DNA of 64,000 bases from Ruminococcus sp. (GTDB lineage: Bacteria > Bacillota > Clostridia > Oscillospirales > Ruminococcaceae), in NCBI RefSeq assembly GCF_024691275.1, contig NZ_JAILNU010000100.1, positions 1-64,000 of the forward strand, read 5' to 3'. The notes under the pieces were generated by a model. The model searched no databases. It saw nothing but the letters and a program-made list of their open reading frames with translations, and was not told where the DNA came from. This document shows, piece by piece, positions 24,376-31,913 of this stretch. The translations under genes were made by a program, and so were the position numbers. Within the stretch, counting starts at the first letter, position 1. Every line of letters starts with the position of its first letter.

Positions 24376-24915
24376 TCATATATTCTTGCAGAAGTCGATT
24401 ATTTCCGATTTTCTGGGTTCTACGTCATTCCTGTATTCTATGGAGCAAAGTCCCAAATGACCGCAGCACTCTATTTCCATATGACCGTAGAAGTACTCGA
24501 TAGTGCCGATTATTTTTTTACATTCCTTCATATTCGGACCTGTCCGCAGAGCTACAGCGTAGCCCTTTTTGCCGCTGCTGAGCTTGGCGTGGGGCTCATG
24601 TGTATTACACCATGGAGTACACCTGTCGATGAACGCCTTGAATTGCGCAGGCACATCTGCCCAGTAGGAGGGCGCAACAGCTACGATAATATCTGCGTTT
24701 TCAAACTCGTCTATTATATCGGAAAAGCCATCATTCTGAACACATTTTGCAGTCTTGTGACAGCTCCTGCACCCTTTGCAGAAGCTGAAAGTATAATCGT
24801 CAATACAAATGCTTTTGGTGTTGTGTCTGTGTGAAAGCTGTTCTGAAATAATGCGGACTATTTCTGCGGTAGCGCCGTTTCTGACGGGGCTGCAATTAAT
24901 GATAAGTGCGTTCAT
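24376..24915 (-). CDS. Flavodoxin-like NAD(P)H-dependent FMN reductase family protein
   Basis: The 179-residue protein has the flavodoxin-fold opening NALIINCSPVRNGATAEIV (FMN phosphate loop), the paired-Cys segment FCKGCRSCHKTAKC near residue 45, and VAPSYWADVPAQFKAFIDRC near 80, as in iron-sulfur flavoprotein / multimeric flavodoxin oxidoreductases. It would bind FMN and reduce quinones, metals or similar acceptors; the substrate is unknown. CGGAGG precedes the ATG on the minus strand. It is monocistronic with its own promoter. Confidence 0.87.
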   Translation of the reverse strand: MNALIINCSPVRNGATAEIVRIISEQLSHRHNTKSICIDDYTFSFCKGCRSCHKTAKCVQNDGFSDIIDEFENADIIVAVAPSYWADVPAQFKAFIDRCTPWCNTHEPHAKLSSGKKGYAVALRTGPNMKECKKIIGTIEYFYGHMEIECCGHLGLCSIEYRNDVEPRKSEIIDFCKNI

Positions 24916-24945
24916 AATGAATACCTCCGTTTAATATTAAAACTG

Positions 24946-24974
24946 AGTATATCATATTATCGTACATAAGTCAA
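24946..24974 (-). promoter_or_regulatory. Promoter of the flavodoxin-like gene
   Basis: On the minus strand TTGACT (24974-24969) lies 17 bp from TATACT (24951-24946). Confidence 0.78.
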
Positions 24975-25155
24975 TATGTAACGGTGATGCAAATAAAGAA
25001 ATATAGGCAAATATAGGGAACGCCTTCTCTTGCAAGGCGTTCCCTCTTCAAAAACAGTCCACTGGACTGTTTTTGAATTCACCCTTTGCGATGCGCCTTC
25101 GTATAATTTCGCTGTTCTTTAAAAGCTGGGAACAGCGACCAGAGACGCTGTCTCT

Positions 25156-25192
25156 GGACTCTGCCAAAGGAACGTAGTCCCTTTGGAATCCC
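25156..25192. repeat. Dispersed repeat B, copy 1
   Basis: The segment with CTCTGC, AAAGGAAC and CCTTTG(G/A)AAT elements is closely matched at 34511-34545. It contains the hairpin CCAAAGG / CCTTTGG. Confidence 0.6.
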
Positions 25193-25227
25193 ATTATTAG
25201 TTAAATCCAACTTTTTCGACAAGCTAC

Positions 25228-25250
25228 GGCGGTATTCTTCCGCCTTTTTT
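25228..25250 (+). terminator. Short plus-strand terminator-like hairpin
   Basis: GGCGG (25228-25232) pairs with CCGCC (25240-25244), followed by six T's. No plus-strand gene upstream explains it. Confidence 0.4.
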
Positions 25251-26040
25251 AGCTTTTCAGTACAGTCATAGGGTCGATATATTCGCCGTTATGCGTCATC
25301 TCGATGTGCAGGTGAGATGCGATCGCGCTTTCTATATCGGCAGTTCCGCCCACTGCACCGATAGTGCTGCCGCTCTCGACTGTATCTCCCTGCTGGACAG
25401 CAAGGTCGGAGCCAAGTCCACAATATTTAGTGGTATAGCCGTTTTTGTGGTCGATGGTTAAGGTAACGCCCCAGAGGGGATCGTTTTTCACAGCTGATAC
25501 CTCTCCGTTTGCAACAGCATACACATCTGCGCCGATCTCAGCAGAGAAATCTGTACCGTTATGGGTCTGCCATGAGCCTGTAGTCTCGTTTTTTACGAGC
25601 TCGCCCCCGCTGAAAGGCTGGATAATATTGCTTATATCAGCGAGGGGAGCGGCAGCTTCCTGCATATTTGCATCAGCTGCTACAGGTACAGGTTCCTGAA
25701 CATCTTCAGCAGCCGTATCATCGGCTTCCACAGGCGGCGCATCGACGGTTATTTCAGCAGCAGGCAGAGTGGCCTGCGTTCTCTCTGTCCTGAACAGTGC
25801 AGCAGTAACGGCTGTCGTTATCCTGTAGGCAGGAGTTGTAGCTTTCGGTATGTTGGTAACGTGCTTGTCCACAGCCGTATTGTCGGTTATGGTGGAATGA
25901 CGGATATCCGTGAGCTTATCGCCCTGATCGTGAGCGAACAGGCAGGCAGCGCCGATCATTACAGCGCTGATGCCAAGTGCGGCATAAAAGCCTTTAGAGC
26001 ATTTTCCGTAGTTTTTGTCGGTCAGTTCGTTTTTCTTCAC
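25249..26040 (-). CDS. Membrane-anchored M23 metallopeptidase (LytM / SpoIIQ-like)
   Basis: The 263-residue protein has one N-terminal membrane segment (GFYAALGISAVMIGAACLFA, about 20-40), a Thr/Ala/Val-rich linker, and a C-terminal M23 domain. The zinc ligands are all present: H-x3-D in HNGTDFS and HLH in SHLHIEM. It would sit outside the membrane and cut peptidoglycan cross-bridges, or act as a structural partner as SpoIIQ does. The start is GTG at 26038-26040, 7 bases after GGAGG. It lies downstream of the mre-pbp2 operon but past a terminator, so it is probably transcribed separately. Confidence 0.86.
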   Translation of the reverse strand: MKKNELTDKNYGKCSKGFYAALGISAVMIGAACLFAHDQGDKLTDIRHSTITDNTAVDKHVTNIPKATTPAYRITTAVTAALFRTERTQATLPAAEITVDAPPVEADDTAAEDVQEPVPVAADANMQEAAAPLADISNIIQPFSGGELVKNETTGSWQTHNGTDFSAEIGADVYAVANGEVSAVKNDPLWGVTLTIDHKNGYTTKYCGLGSDLAVQQGDTVESGSTIGAVGGTADIESAIASHLHIEMTHNGEYIDPMTVLKS

Positions 26041-26117
26041 ACTAACACCTCCGACCATATTATTGACAATTCTGCGGAAAATATACATTTTCAGTGTCAT
26101 TACTTACCGCGATCACA

Positions 26118-26151
26118 TACAAAAGAAAACGGGACGATATCTTATCGTCCC
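26118..26151 (-). terminator. Terminator of the mreBCD-pbp2 operon
   Basis: On the minus strand an 8-bp stem (GGGACGAT 26151-26144 with ATCGTCCC 26138-26131) is followed by GTTTTCTTTTG. Confidence 0.8.
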
Positions 26152-26190
26152 TGAATGTTATTGTTTTAAAGTAATATTACCTGTTCGTCA

Positions 26191-28440
26191 TCAGTTGTAA
26201 TTTGGGTCTTGTGATACGTCGGGAGAATATGTGTTGGGGTCGTATGGTACAGCATCTGACGGGAAAGAAGCAGGCTGCTCTGCAAGCGGCTGTTCCCATG
26301 GCTGTGCGGGTGTCTCGACAGGAACAGTAACAGGCTCTGTGATTACCTCTGTAGTAGTTGTAGTGGTGGTCGTTGTGGTAGTTGTTGTCGAAGAAGTAGT
26401 TGTCAGCTCAGGACGTACTTCATCGGGAAGCTTCTGTTTGATCGGCTTAACGCCGTTGAGACCATAGCACTCCTGATAAGCAATGAGAAGATCGCGGATC
26501 ATGTACTTAGCGTATTCACCACTTTCGATAACGCCTGCAAATGCGACCTCAGGGTTATTTGCAGGGGCAAATCCTATGAAGAATGAGTTCTGCTCGTTGA
26601 GATCGGCACCTGTCTGAGGAGTACCTGTCTTTATGGCAACATCATAGCCGAGGTTACTGAGTGAATAAGTCACGGGAGTATTTTTAGCAGCGTCCATCAT
26701 ACCGCCGATGATATAATCATAGACATCAGGCGAAGTAAGCTCTATCTGGTTTGCGATTATGGGATCAGTCTTCTTTATTAGCTTATCTGTGCCGTAGGAG
26801 TAGTAGCTGTCAACGATATAAGGCTGGTATCTTACACCTCTGTTGGCAATAGTATTTGCAACAACAGCCATTTGCAGCGGAGTCATACCGCAGTCCTGGT
26901 TACCGATACCTGCCTGGATAACGTAACCGATATACCATTCCTGACCGTGCTCTGCGAAAGTCTCAGGGTTACAGAGATATCCCTGAGCATCACCTGTTTC
27001 GATGCCTGTGCAGGCACCGAGACCGTAGAGCTTAGCGTACTTTGTGATATTGTCGATGCCGAGCATACTTGAAAGCTCATAGAAGTAGCAGTTACATGAT
27101 ACCTCGATAGCTCTTCTCATGGTGATATTGTTGTGATAGCCCGTACATTTGTATTGAGTACCATAGTAGTTGTATATCTGATTACATACAAGAGGAGTGC
27201 CGCCTGTTACGACTTTTTCATTGAGACCTGCCGTAGCTGTGATAGTCTTGAAAGTTGAACCGGGACGGTACAGACCGTAGGTACAGCGGTTTACAAGAGG
27301 AGAGTTCTCAACATTGAGGAAGTAGTCGTAGTGTTCGGAGTAATCCTTCAGGTTATAGGTCGGAGCAGTTGCCATGCCCTTTACAGCGCCTGTTTTAGCG
27401 TCCAGAACGCATATAGCACCGCATTTACCTTTGAGTATACGGGGGTTCGGGTTGATGCCGGGGAAGACATTGTTCAGGAAGTTGTCAAGTATGCCCTGTA
27501 ATCTCAGTTGATAAGCGCCGTTTACGGTGAGCTTGACCGTTTCGCCTGAGGTAGCGTCCGTTATGGTCTTAACATCGCGGACGATCCCGTCCTTTACAGC
27601 GATCTGTTCCTCGCCGTTAGTGCCTCTGAGTTCTTTTTCCATAGCATATTCAATACCGCTCTTTCCGAGGATATCATTGTAGCTGTAGCCCTTGGTCTTG
27701 AGTTCGTCGTACTCCTCTTTATATATAGGACCCACAGTACCTATCTCGTGGGGGAGTATATCGCCGCGGACTATCTTTCTTTCGGAAGCGTCCACAGCTT
27801 CAATGCCGCGGTAGAAATTTCCCAGCTCCTTCAGGTCGATGACAGTTTCCTCATCAACGCCCTCAGCAAGAAGAAGGTCATTGCTGTAGGAAAAGTCCTT
27901 GTCGATCATCTGATAGCGCATACCTGCGATGATACGTTTTTCCTCATCGGAATAGGTATCAGCTATCTTGTAGTCTGATATGAGCTTGTCTATGCAGTTT
28001 TCAGCGGTAGCATAGACGTTGAGGTTAAGGTCGGATATGAGCTCCTCTGTATCTTCTGAAGTAAAGACGTAAGGCTTGGTGAACGATATAGGGATAGTCT
28101 CCTTGAATTTATGACCGTGTTTTTCCAGTGCGCGGTAGATGCCCAGAAGCACCTTGTTTCCCTCCTGGAGATCGGTAGGGAAGAAAGCCATCTGGAGCAC
28201 TATATCAGTGCGCGCGTCATTTGTAACTATGGTATTGCCGTCGTAGTCTACTATCTCGCCTCGTGTAGCCTTTATGCCCTTGGTATACGTGAGAGTACCG
28301 GGTTCATATAGCTGAGGTGTACTGATATCCTTATCGCCGACTACCTGTATCTTCATAAGTCTGAAAGAACTGAGCATAGCCAGAGATACGACGAGCAGGA
28401 TTATAATTATTGATTTAAGGTTTTCTGCGAATCCTTTCAA
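26191..28440 (-). CDS. mrdA: Class B penicillin-binding protein 2 (elongation transpeptidase)
   Basis: This is the elongation-complex transpeptidase that cross-links side-wall peptidoglycan. The 749-residue protein has one N-terminal membrane helix (SIIIILLVVSLAMLSSF), a PBP dimerisation domain, and the three active-site motifs: PGSTFKT (about 395), SCN (about 450) and KTGT (about 600). The C-terminus carries a low-complexity run of 13 threonines and a Pro/Glu-rich tail. The start is TTG at 28438-28440, 7 bases after AAGGAGG; the farther upstream frame lacks a ribosome site. It is the last gene of mreB-mreC-mreD-pbp2, so its job in rod or ovoid growth is clear from context. Confidence 0.92.
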   Translation of the reverse strand: MKGFAENLKSIIIILLVVSLAMLSSFRLMKIQVVGDKDISTPQLYEPGTLTYTKGIKATRGEIVDYDGNTIVTNDARTDIVLQMAFFPTDLQEGNKVLLGIYRALEKHGHKFKETIPISFTKPYVFTSEDTEELISDLNLNVYATAENCIDKLISDYKIADTYSDEEKRIIAGMRYQMIDKDFSYSNDLLLAEGVDEETVIDLKELGNFYRGIEAVDASERKIVRGDILPHEIGTVGPIYKEEYDELKTKGYSYNDILGKSGIEYAMEKELRGTNGEEQIAVKDGIVRDVKTITDATSGETVKLTVNGAYQLRLQGILDNFLNNVFPGINPNPRILKGKCGAICVLDAKTGAVKGMATAPTYNLKDYSEHYDYFLNVENSPLVNRCTYGLYRPGSTFKTITATAGLNEKVVTGGTPLVCNQIYNYYGTQYKCTGYHNNITMRRAIEVSCNCYFYELSSMLGIDNITKYAKLYGLGACTGIETGDAQGYLCNPETFAEHGQEWYIGYVIQAGIGNQDCGMTPLQMAVVANTIANRGVRYQPYIVDSYYSYGTDKLIKKTDPIIANQIELTSPDVYDYIIGGMMDAAKNTPVTYSLSNLGYDVAIKTGTPQTGADLNEQNSFFIGFAPANNPEVAFAGVIESGEYAKYMIRDLLIAYQECYGLNGVKPIKQKLPDEVRPELTTTSSTTTTTTTTTTTTTEVITEPVTVPVETPAQPWEQPLAEQPASFPSDAVPYDPNTYSPDVSQDPNYN

Positions 28441-28527
28441 TACCTTTCCTCCTTGGTTAATGCCGCACTTCTGAAAAGACATACGGCTGTATAATGATGA
28501 CCGCACGGAAATGTGCGGCCGCTGATA

Positions 28528-29106
28528 TTATCTTCTGTTTTCCGATTGGATATTAGTGTTTATAGCTTCTTCGATCGTAAGGTGTTCCTTAGGCATGAGC
28601 AGGCGGTTGACCAGCTTCAGCAGGAGATATACGAAGACTGAGGATATAACAGTATATATCCAGACTTTCAGGGACACTCTTGTGAATATACGTCCCACAT
28701 TTTCGTATTCCCATATCTGGTAGTAGAACTTATAGTCCAGCCAGCACTGTATGTAGGATACCGCAGCTGTGATGATAAGAAAATTTATGAAGCGGTCTTT
28801 CAGGTAGAGCTCGAACAGCAGGGAAGCGGCAATGCAGAAGAAAGTCAGGATCACTGCATTGAAGCCAAAAAGTCTGCCGCAGCATATATCTGTTAGCAGA
28901 CCGCAGAAAGCACCTGTTACTGCCGAGCCGTAAAGATTGTTCCTGATAGATATGCCAATAGCCAGAGGGACAAAAAGTATCGGTTTATAGAGCGTACCCG
29001 ATGTCATGATGATGAAGCTCAGGAATATGAGCAGATAGTATACTATCCAGCGCAAGGCAGTCTTGATATGGAGGATATGCTGCTCACGGGTAGTTCTAAT
29101 CCTCAT
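28528..29106 (-). CDS. mreD: Rod-shape protein MreD
   Basis: The 192-residue integral membrane protein has about five helices (WIVYYLLIFLSFIIMTSGTL, PILFVPLAIGISI, GAFCGLLTDICCG, FLIITAAVSYIQCW, VWIYTVISSVFVYLLLKL) and the MreD feature G-x-x-C-G-x-L-x-D (GAFCGLLTDICCGRLFGFN). It belongs to the elongation complex that joins MreB filaments to wall synthesis. It overlaps mreC by 11 bases and has AAGGAGGAGG upstream. A hairpin in the 87-base gap before pbp2 has no T-run. Confidence 0.86.
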   Translation of the reverse strand: MRIRTTREQHILHIKTALRWIVYYLLIFLSFIIMTSGTLYKPILFVPLAIGISIRNNLYGSAVTGAFCGLLTDICCGRLFGFNAVILTFFCIAASLLFELYLKDRFINFLIITAAVSYIQCWLDYKFYYQIWEYENVGRIFTRVSLKVWIYTVISSVFVYLLLKLVNRLLMPKEHLTIEEAINTNIQSENRR

Positions 29107-29965
29107 TTTTCTTATCCTCCTCCTTCTTGCCGCTGAAATCGGTTATAACGATGACAGAGGTAAGACGGCTTACATCGACACATGGCTGTATTTCAGCACA
29201 TACCGACAGTCCGTTGGAATCGAGACCTATTTCGAGGATAGTACCTATAGGGTAGTCCTTTGGGAAAAGACCGCTTGTGCCTGCGGTTATCATAAGATCG
29301 CCGCGCTTGAGCTTGTTCTTCTTTGGGACGTGAATGAGCTTTGTTCTTCCGTTTTCGGACGATAGGACATTACCCTCGATGATACCCTGATCCGCACCCG
29401 AGGACGAAGCCACAGCAGCTACGGAGAGATCGGGGGAGAGTATAGTTCTGACGGTGGATACGTGCTTTGATACCTCAACAGTGATACCCACGAGACCCTC
29501 AGCGGTAACAACAGGGCAGTTTACGAGGATACCGTCAGCCGAGCCTTTGTCGATAGTGAAGGACTTGAACGGATCGTTTGTGACATATCCCAGTACTTTA
29601 CAAGGCTGAGAGAGGAGATAGTCTTCATGAACTTCCTTGATGGTAACGAACTTTCTCAGCTCTTCCACCTCTGCCTTGATAGCATCGTATTCTGTCAGCT
29701 GAGCATTGAGTTCGCCTATCTGCTTTTTCAGACGTTCGTTTTCTTCATAGTATTGGTCAGCATTCGAGAGTTTATCCACAGTATTCTCCATTTTCATGCT
29801 TATCCTGTTGGAAGCGGCACGGAATGGCTTGGTAATGGAATTCAAGAATGAAGCTCCCGAAACGGAATATCCGCCTTTCGTAACAGAATAGATCATTATG
29901 CCGATAAGAAAGGCGAGAAAAGCAAGCAGAATTTTAAATCTGGTGCTTTTTAAGAAATCACGCAT
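29096..29965 (-). CDS. mreC: Rod-shape-determining protein MreC
   Basis: The 289-residue protein has a short cytoplasmic N-terminus, one membrane helix (ILLAFLAFLIGIMIYSV), a coiled coil (YYEENERLKKQIGELNAQL) and the beta-rich MreC domain (PCKVLGYVTNDPFKSFTIDKG, VVTAEGLVGITVEVSKHVSTVRTIL, TAGTSGLFPKDYPIGTI). MreC scaffolds PBP2 and MreD outside the membrane. The length is normal. Its ATG follows AGGAGGAGC. It lies 11 bases after mreB and overlaps mreD, so all are one operon. Confidence 0.95.
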   Translation of the reverse strand: MRDFLKSTRFKILLAFLAFLIGIMIYSVTKGGYSVSGASFLNSITKPFRAASNRISMKMENTVDKLSNADQYYEENERLKKQIGELNAQLTEYDAIKAEVEELRKFVTIKEVHEDYLLSQPCKVLGYVTNDPFKSFTIDKGSADGILVNCPVVTAEGLVGITVEVSKHVSTVRTILSPDLSVAAVASSSGADQGIIEGNVLSSENGRTKLIHVPKKNKLKRGDLMITAGTSGLFPKDYPIGTILEIGLDSNGLSVCAEIQPCVDVSRLTSVIVITDFSGKKEEDKKNED

Positions 29966-29976
29966 GGAGCTCCTCC

Positions 29977-30993
29977 TTAATAGTACTTGACGTTTTCGGT
30001 GAGAGCGTCCTGATAATCGCTGATATTTTCAAGTATTTTTCCTGTGCCCTCGGCAACGCAGTCAAGGGGGTATTCTGCGATATATACAGGCATACCTGTT
30101 TCACGGTTTATTAGCTTGTCCAGACCGCGGAGAAGAGCGCCGCCTCCTGCGAGGGTTATGCCGTGATCTATGATATCGGCAGAAAGCTCGGGAGGAGTTT
30201 CTTCAAGGGTAGACTTTATAGCGTCGATAACTCTTGAAAGAGGCTCAACGAGAGCATCGCGTATCTCGGCAGAAGTAACGGTTATATTCTCAGGGAGACC
30301 GTTAAGCAGATTTCTGCCCTTTATTTCCTGAGCTTCTTCCTTTTCGCTCGGGAAGGCAGAGCCGATATCCAGCTTGATATTCTCGGCAGTACGTTCGCCG
30401 ATAAGAAGATTGTACTTTTTCTTGATATAGTTGATTATAGCCGCATCGAACTCGTCGCCCGCACATCTTACCGAACGGGAAGCAACGATGCCGCCCATAG
30501 AGATAACAGCGACTTCGCTTGTGCCTCCGCCGATATCGACGATCATGCTGCCTGCGGGCTCATTGGTCGGTAGACCTGCACCGATAGCGGCAGCCATAGG
30601 CTCTTCGATTATGAGAACGTTGTTAGCGCCTGCTTTTTTGCAGGATTCGCGTACAGCGCGGCGTTCAACGGCGGTAACGCCTGAGGGTATGCATATGATA
30701 ACATTAGCCTTGGTGAAGAAAGTACCCTTCAATGCTTTTCTGATAAATTCCTGAAGCATTGTGGTAGCTATATCGAAGTCGGCGATAACGCCGTCTTTAA
30801 GAGGTCTTACGGCAACGATAGAACCCGGGGTACGACCGATGACATCCTTTGCCTCCTTACCGACATAGCGGCATTTATCCGTTCTTGTATTTACGGCAAC
30901 TACTGAAGGCTCTCTTATTATAATACCTTTTCCCCTCATATATACGAGGGTATTAGCAGTACCGAGGTCAATGCCAATATCTTTTGTAAACAT
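29977..30993 (-). CDS. mreB: Rod-shape-determining protein MreB
   Basis: This actin-like ATPase forms membrane-bound filaments that guide side-wall synthesis. The 338-residue protein has [20 protein letters not shown] at the start (phosphate 1), [39 protein letters not shown] (phosphate 2) and [17 protein letters not shown] (adenosine). The ATG at 30991-30993 follows AAGGAGC and is preferred to an upstream in-frame start. It is the first gene of the operon, with a strong promoter upstream. Confidence 0.97.
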   Translation of the reverse strand: MFTKDIGIDLGTANTLVYMRGKGIIIREPSVVAVNTRTDKCRYVGKEAKDVIGRTPGSIVAVRPLKDGVIADFDIATTMLQEFIRKALKGTFFTKANVIICIPSGVTAVERRAVRESCKKAGANNVLIIEEPMAAAIGAGLPTNEPAGSMIVDIGGGTSEVAVISMGGIVASRSVRCAGDEFDAAIINYIKKKYNLLIGERTAENIKLDIGSAFPSEKEEAQEIKGRNLLNGLPENITVTSAEIRDALVEPLSRVIDAIKSTLEETPPELSADIIDHGITLAGGGALLRGLDKLINRETGMPVYIAEYPLDCVAEGTGKILENISDYQDALTENVKYY

Positions 30994-31041
30994 TTTGCAG
31001 CTCCTTAAATTATGCAATAATTCTTGATATACTCAAATTAT

Positions 31042-31070
31042 ATTATATCACCAACACGAAATATGTACAA
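31042..31070 (-). promoter_or_regulatory. Promoter of the mreBCD-pbp2 operon
   Basis: On the minus strand TTGTAC (31070-31065) lies 17 bp from a perfect TATAAT (31047-31042). Confidence 0.8.
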
Positions 31071-31171
31071 GAATTTTCTGCGAGAAATTTCTCTGTCTCT
31101 GAATTTTAGTGTAATACGGAAACATTAATGTGGTGAAGTGATAAAAAACTGTCGAAAAGGACAAACAGCGG

Positions 31172-31441
31172 TCATTTCTTTGCGTCAGGAACGACCTTGG
31201 GTGCGGTTTTGATGTAAGCGCAGATGGCGATTATTATTCCGATAACCTGAGCTATGCTTATATTCATTGAGAGTCCGAATGTAAGTGATATTACATCGGT
31301 ATCCACGAAAGTACCGGGGTTGAAGTTGAATCCGCCTGACCAGCCGAGCCATGCAAAAGCACCTGTAGCTTCATTTGCAAGCAATCCGCCTATGACAAGA
31401 GCACATATCAAAAGAAGCAGGAAGTATAATGTCTTTTTCAT
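31172..31441 (-). CDS. DUF4321-type small membrane protein
   Basis: The 89-residue protein has an N-terminal hydrophobic helix (TLYFLLLLICALVIGGLLA) and a C-terminal one (SIAQVIGIIIAICAYIKTAP). The pattern of a Gly-rich middle, then LTFGLSMNISIAQVIGIIIAI, fits DUF4321. It is a membrane protein of unknown role, often near division or wall genes in Clostridia. TAGGAGA precedes the ATG. It is the last gene of the zapA-U32-dut group (30 bases after dut). Confidence 0.75.
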   Translation of the reverse strand: MKKTLYFLLLLICALVIGGLLANEATGAFAWLGWSGGFNFNPGTFVDTDVISLTFGLSMNISIAQVIGIIIAICAYIKTAPKVVPDAKK

Positions 31442-31473
31442 AATAGTATCTCCTAACTTAGTATATTATATAT

Positions 31474-31911
31474 TCAAATGCCTGATGAACCGAAGCCGCC
31501 TGTGCCGCGGTCGGTATCGGAAAGTTCGTCGCTTACCTCAATCTCGGGCATCAATATACGTGTAGGTATCATCTGAGCGATGCGCATACCGTGTTCAACG
31601 GTAAAGGGTTCTTTTCCGTGGTTTATGAGCGGAACGAACCATGCGCCTCTGTAATCGCTGTCCACTACTCCGACGCAGTTAGCGAGAGAGACTCCGAATT
31701 TTGATGACAGTCCCGAGCGCGGATAGATGAGCAGCGCTATATCGTCGGAATCAGGCTGTGCCGTGATTCCGATGGGGATCATTTTTATCTCTCCTACAGC
31801 TAAAGTCACAGGCTCGTCAAGGCAGGCGCAAAGGTCGAGACCCGCACTTCCCGCGGTTGCACGGGAGGGAATAGTTGCTCGTGGATCGAGTTTTTTGAAA
31901 GTCAGTTTCAT
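31474..31911 (-). CDS. dut: dUTP diphosphatase
   Basis: This trimeric enzyme hydrolyses dUTP to dUMP and pyrophosphate, keeping uracil out of DNA and supplying dTMP synthesis. The 145-residue protein shows the five dUTPase motifs: AGSAGLDLCA, PRSGLSSKFGV, GVVDSDYRGAW, EHGMRIAQMI and the C-terminal P-loop-like RGTGGFGSSG. The start lies 2 bases after the U32 gene stop, with its ribosome site inside that gene. It is cytoplasmic. Confidence 0.96.
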   Translation of the reverse strand: MKLTFKKLDPRATIPSRATAGSAGLDLCACLDEPVTLAVGEIKMIPIGITAQPDSDDIALLIYPRSGLSSKFGVSLANCVGVVDSDYRGAWFVPLINHGKEPFTVEHGMRIAQMIPTRILMPEIEVSDELSDTDRGTGGFGSSGI

Positions 31912-31913
31912 AT

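Larger units (their letters stand above)
24916..25248. other. Gene-free stretch with the flavodoxin-gene promoter and four hairpins
   Basis: It holds the minus-strand promoter at 24946-24974 and hairpins at 25015-25045 (12-bp stem), 25048-25076 (13-bp stem), 25139-25157 and 25164-25186, then a short plus-strand terminator at 25228-25250. The last part shares sequence with 34511-34545. No ORF with a ribosome site was seen. Confidence 0.6.

Noticed and set aside
24187-24834. Plus-strand open frame across fba end and the flavodoxin gene
   Set aside because: It runs through the fba terminator and antisense to a conserved flavodoxin; a shadow frame.
26340-26400. Poly-Thr tract in PBP2 as a frameshift or sequencing problem
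   Set aside because: The frame stays open on both sides and a Thr/Pro tail is plausible for a surface PBP; kept as a normal low-complexity tail.
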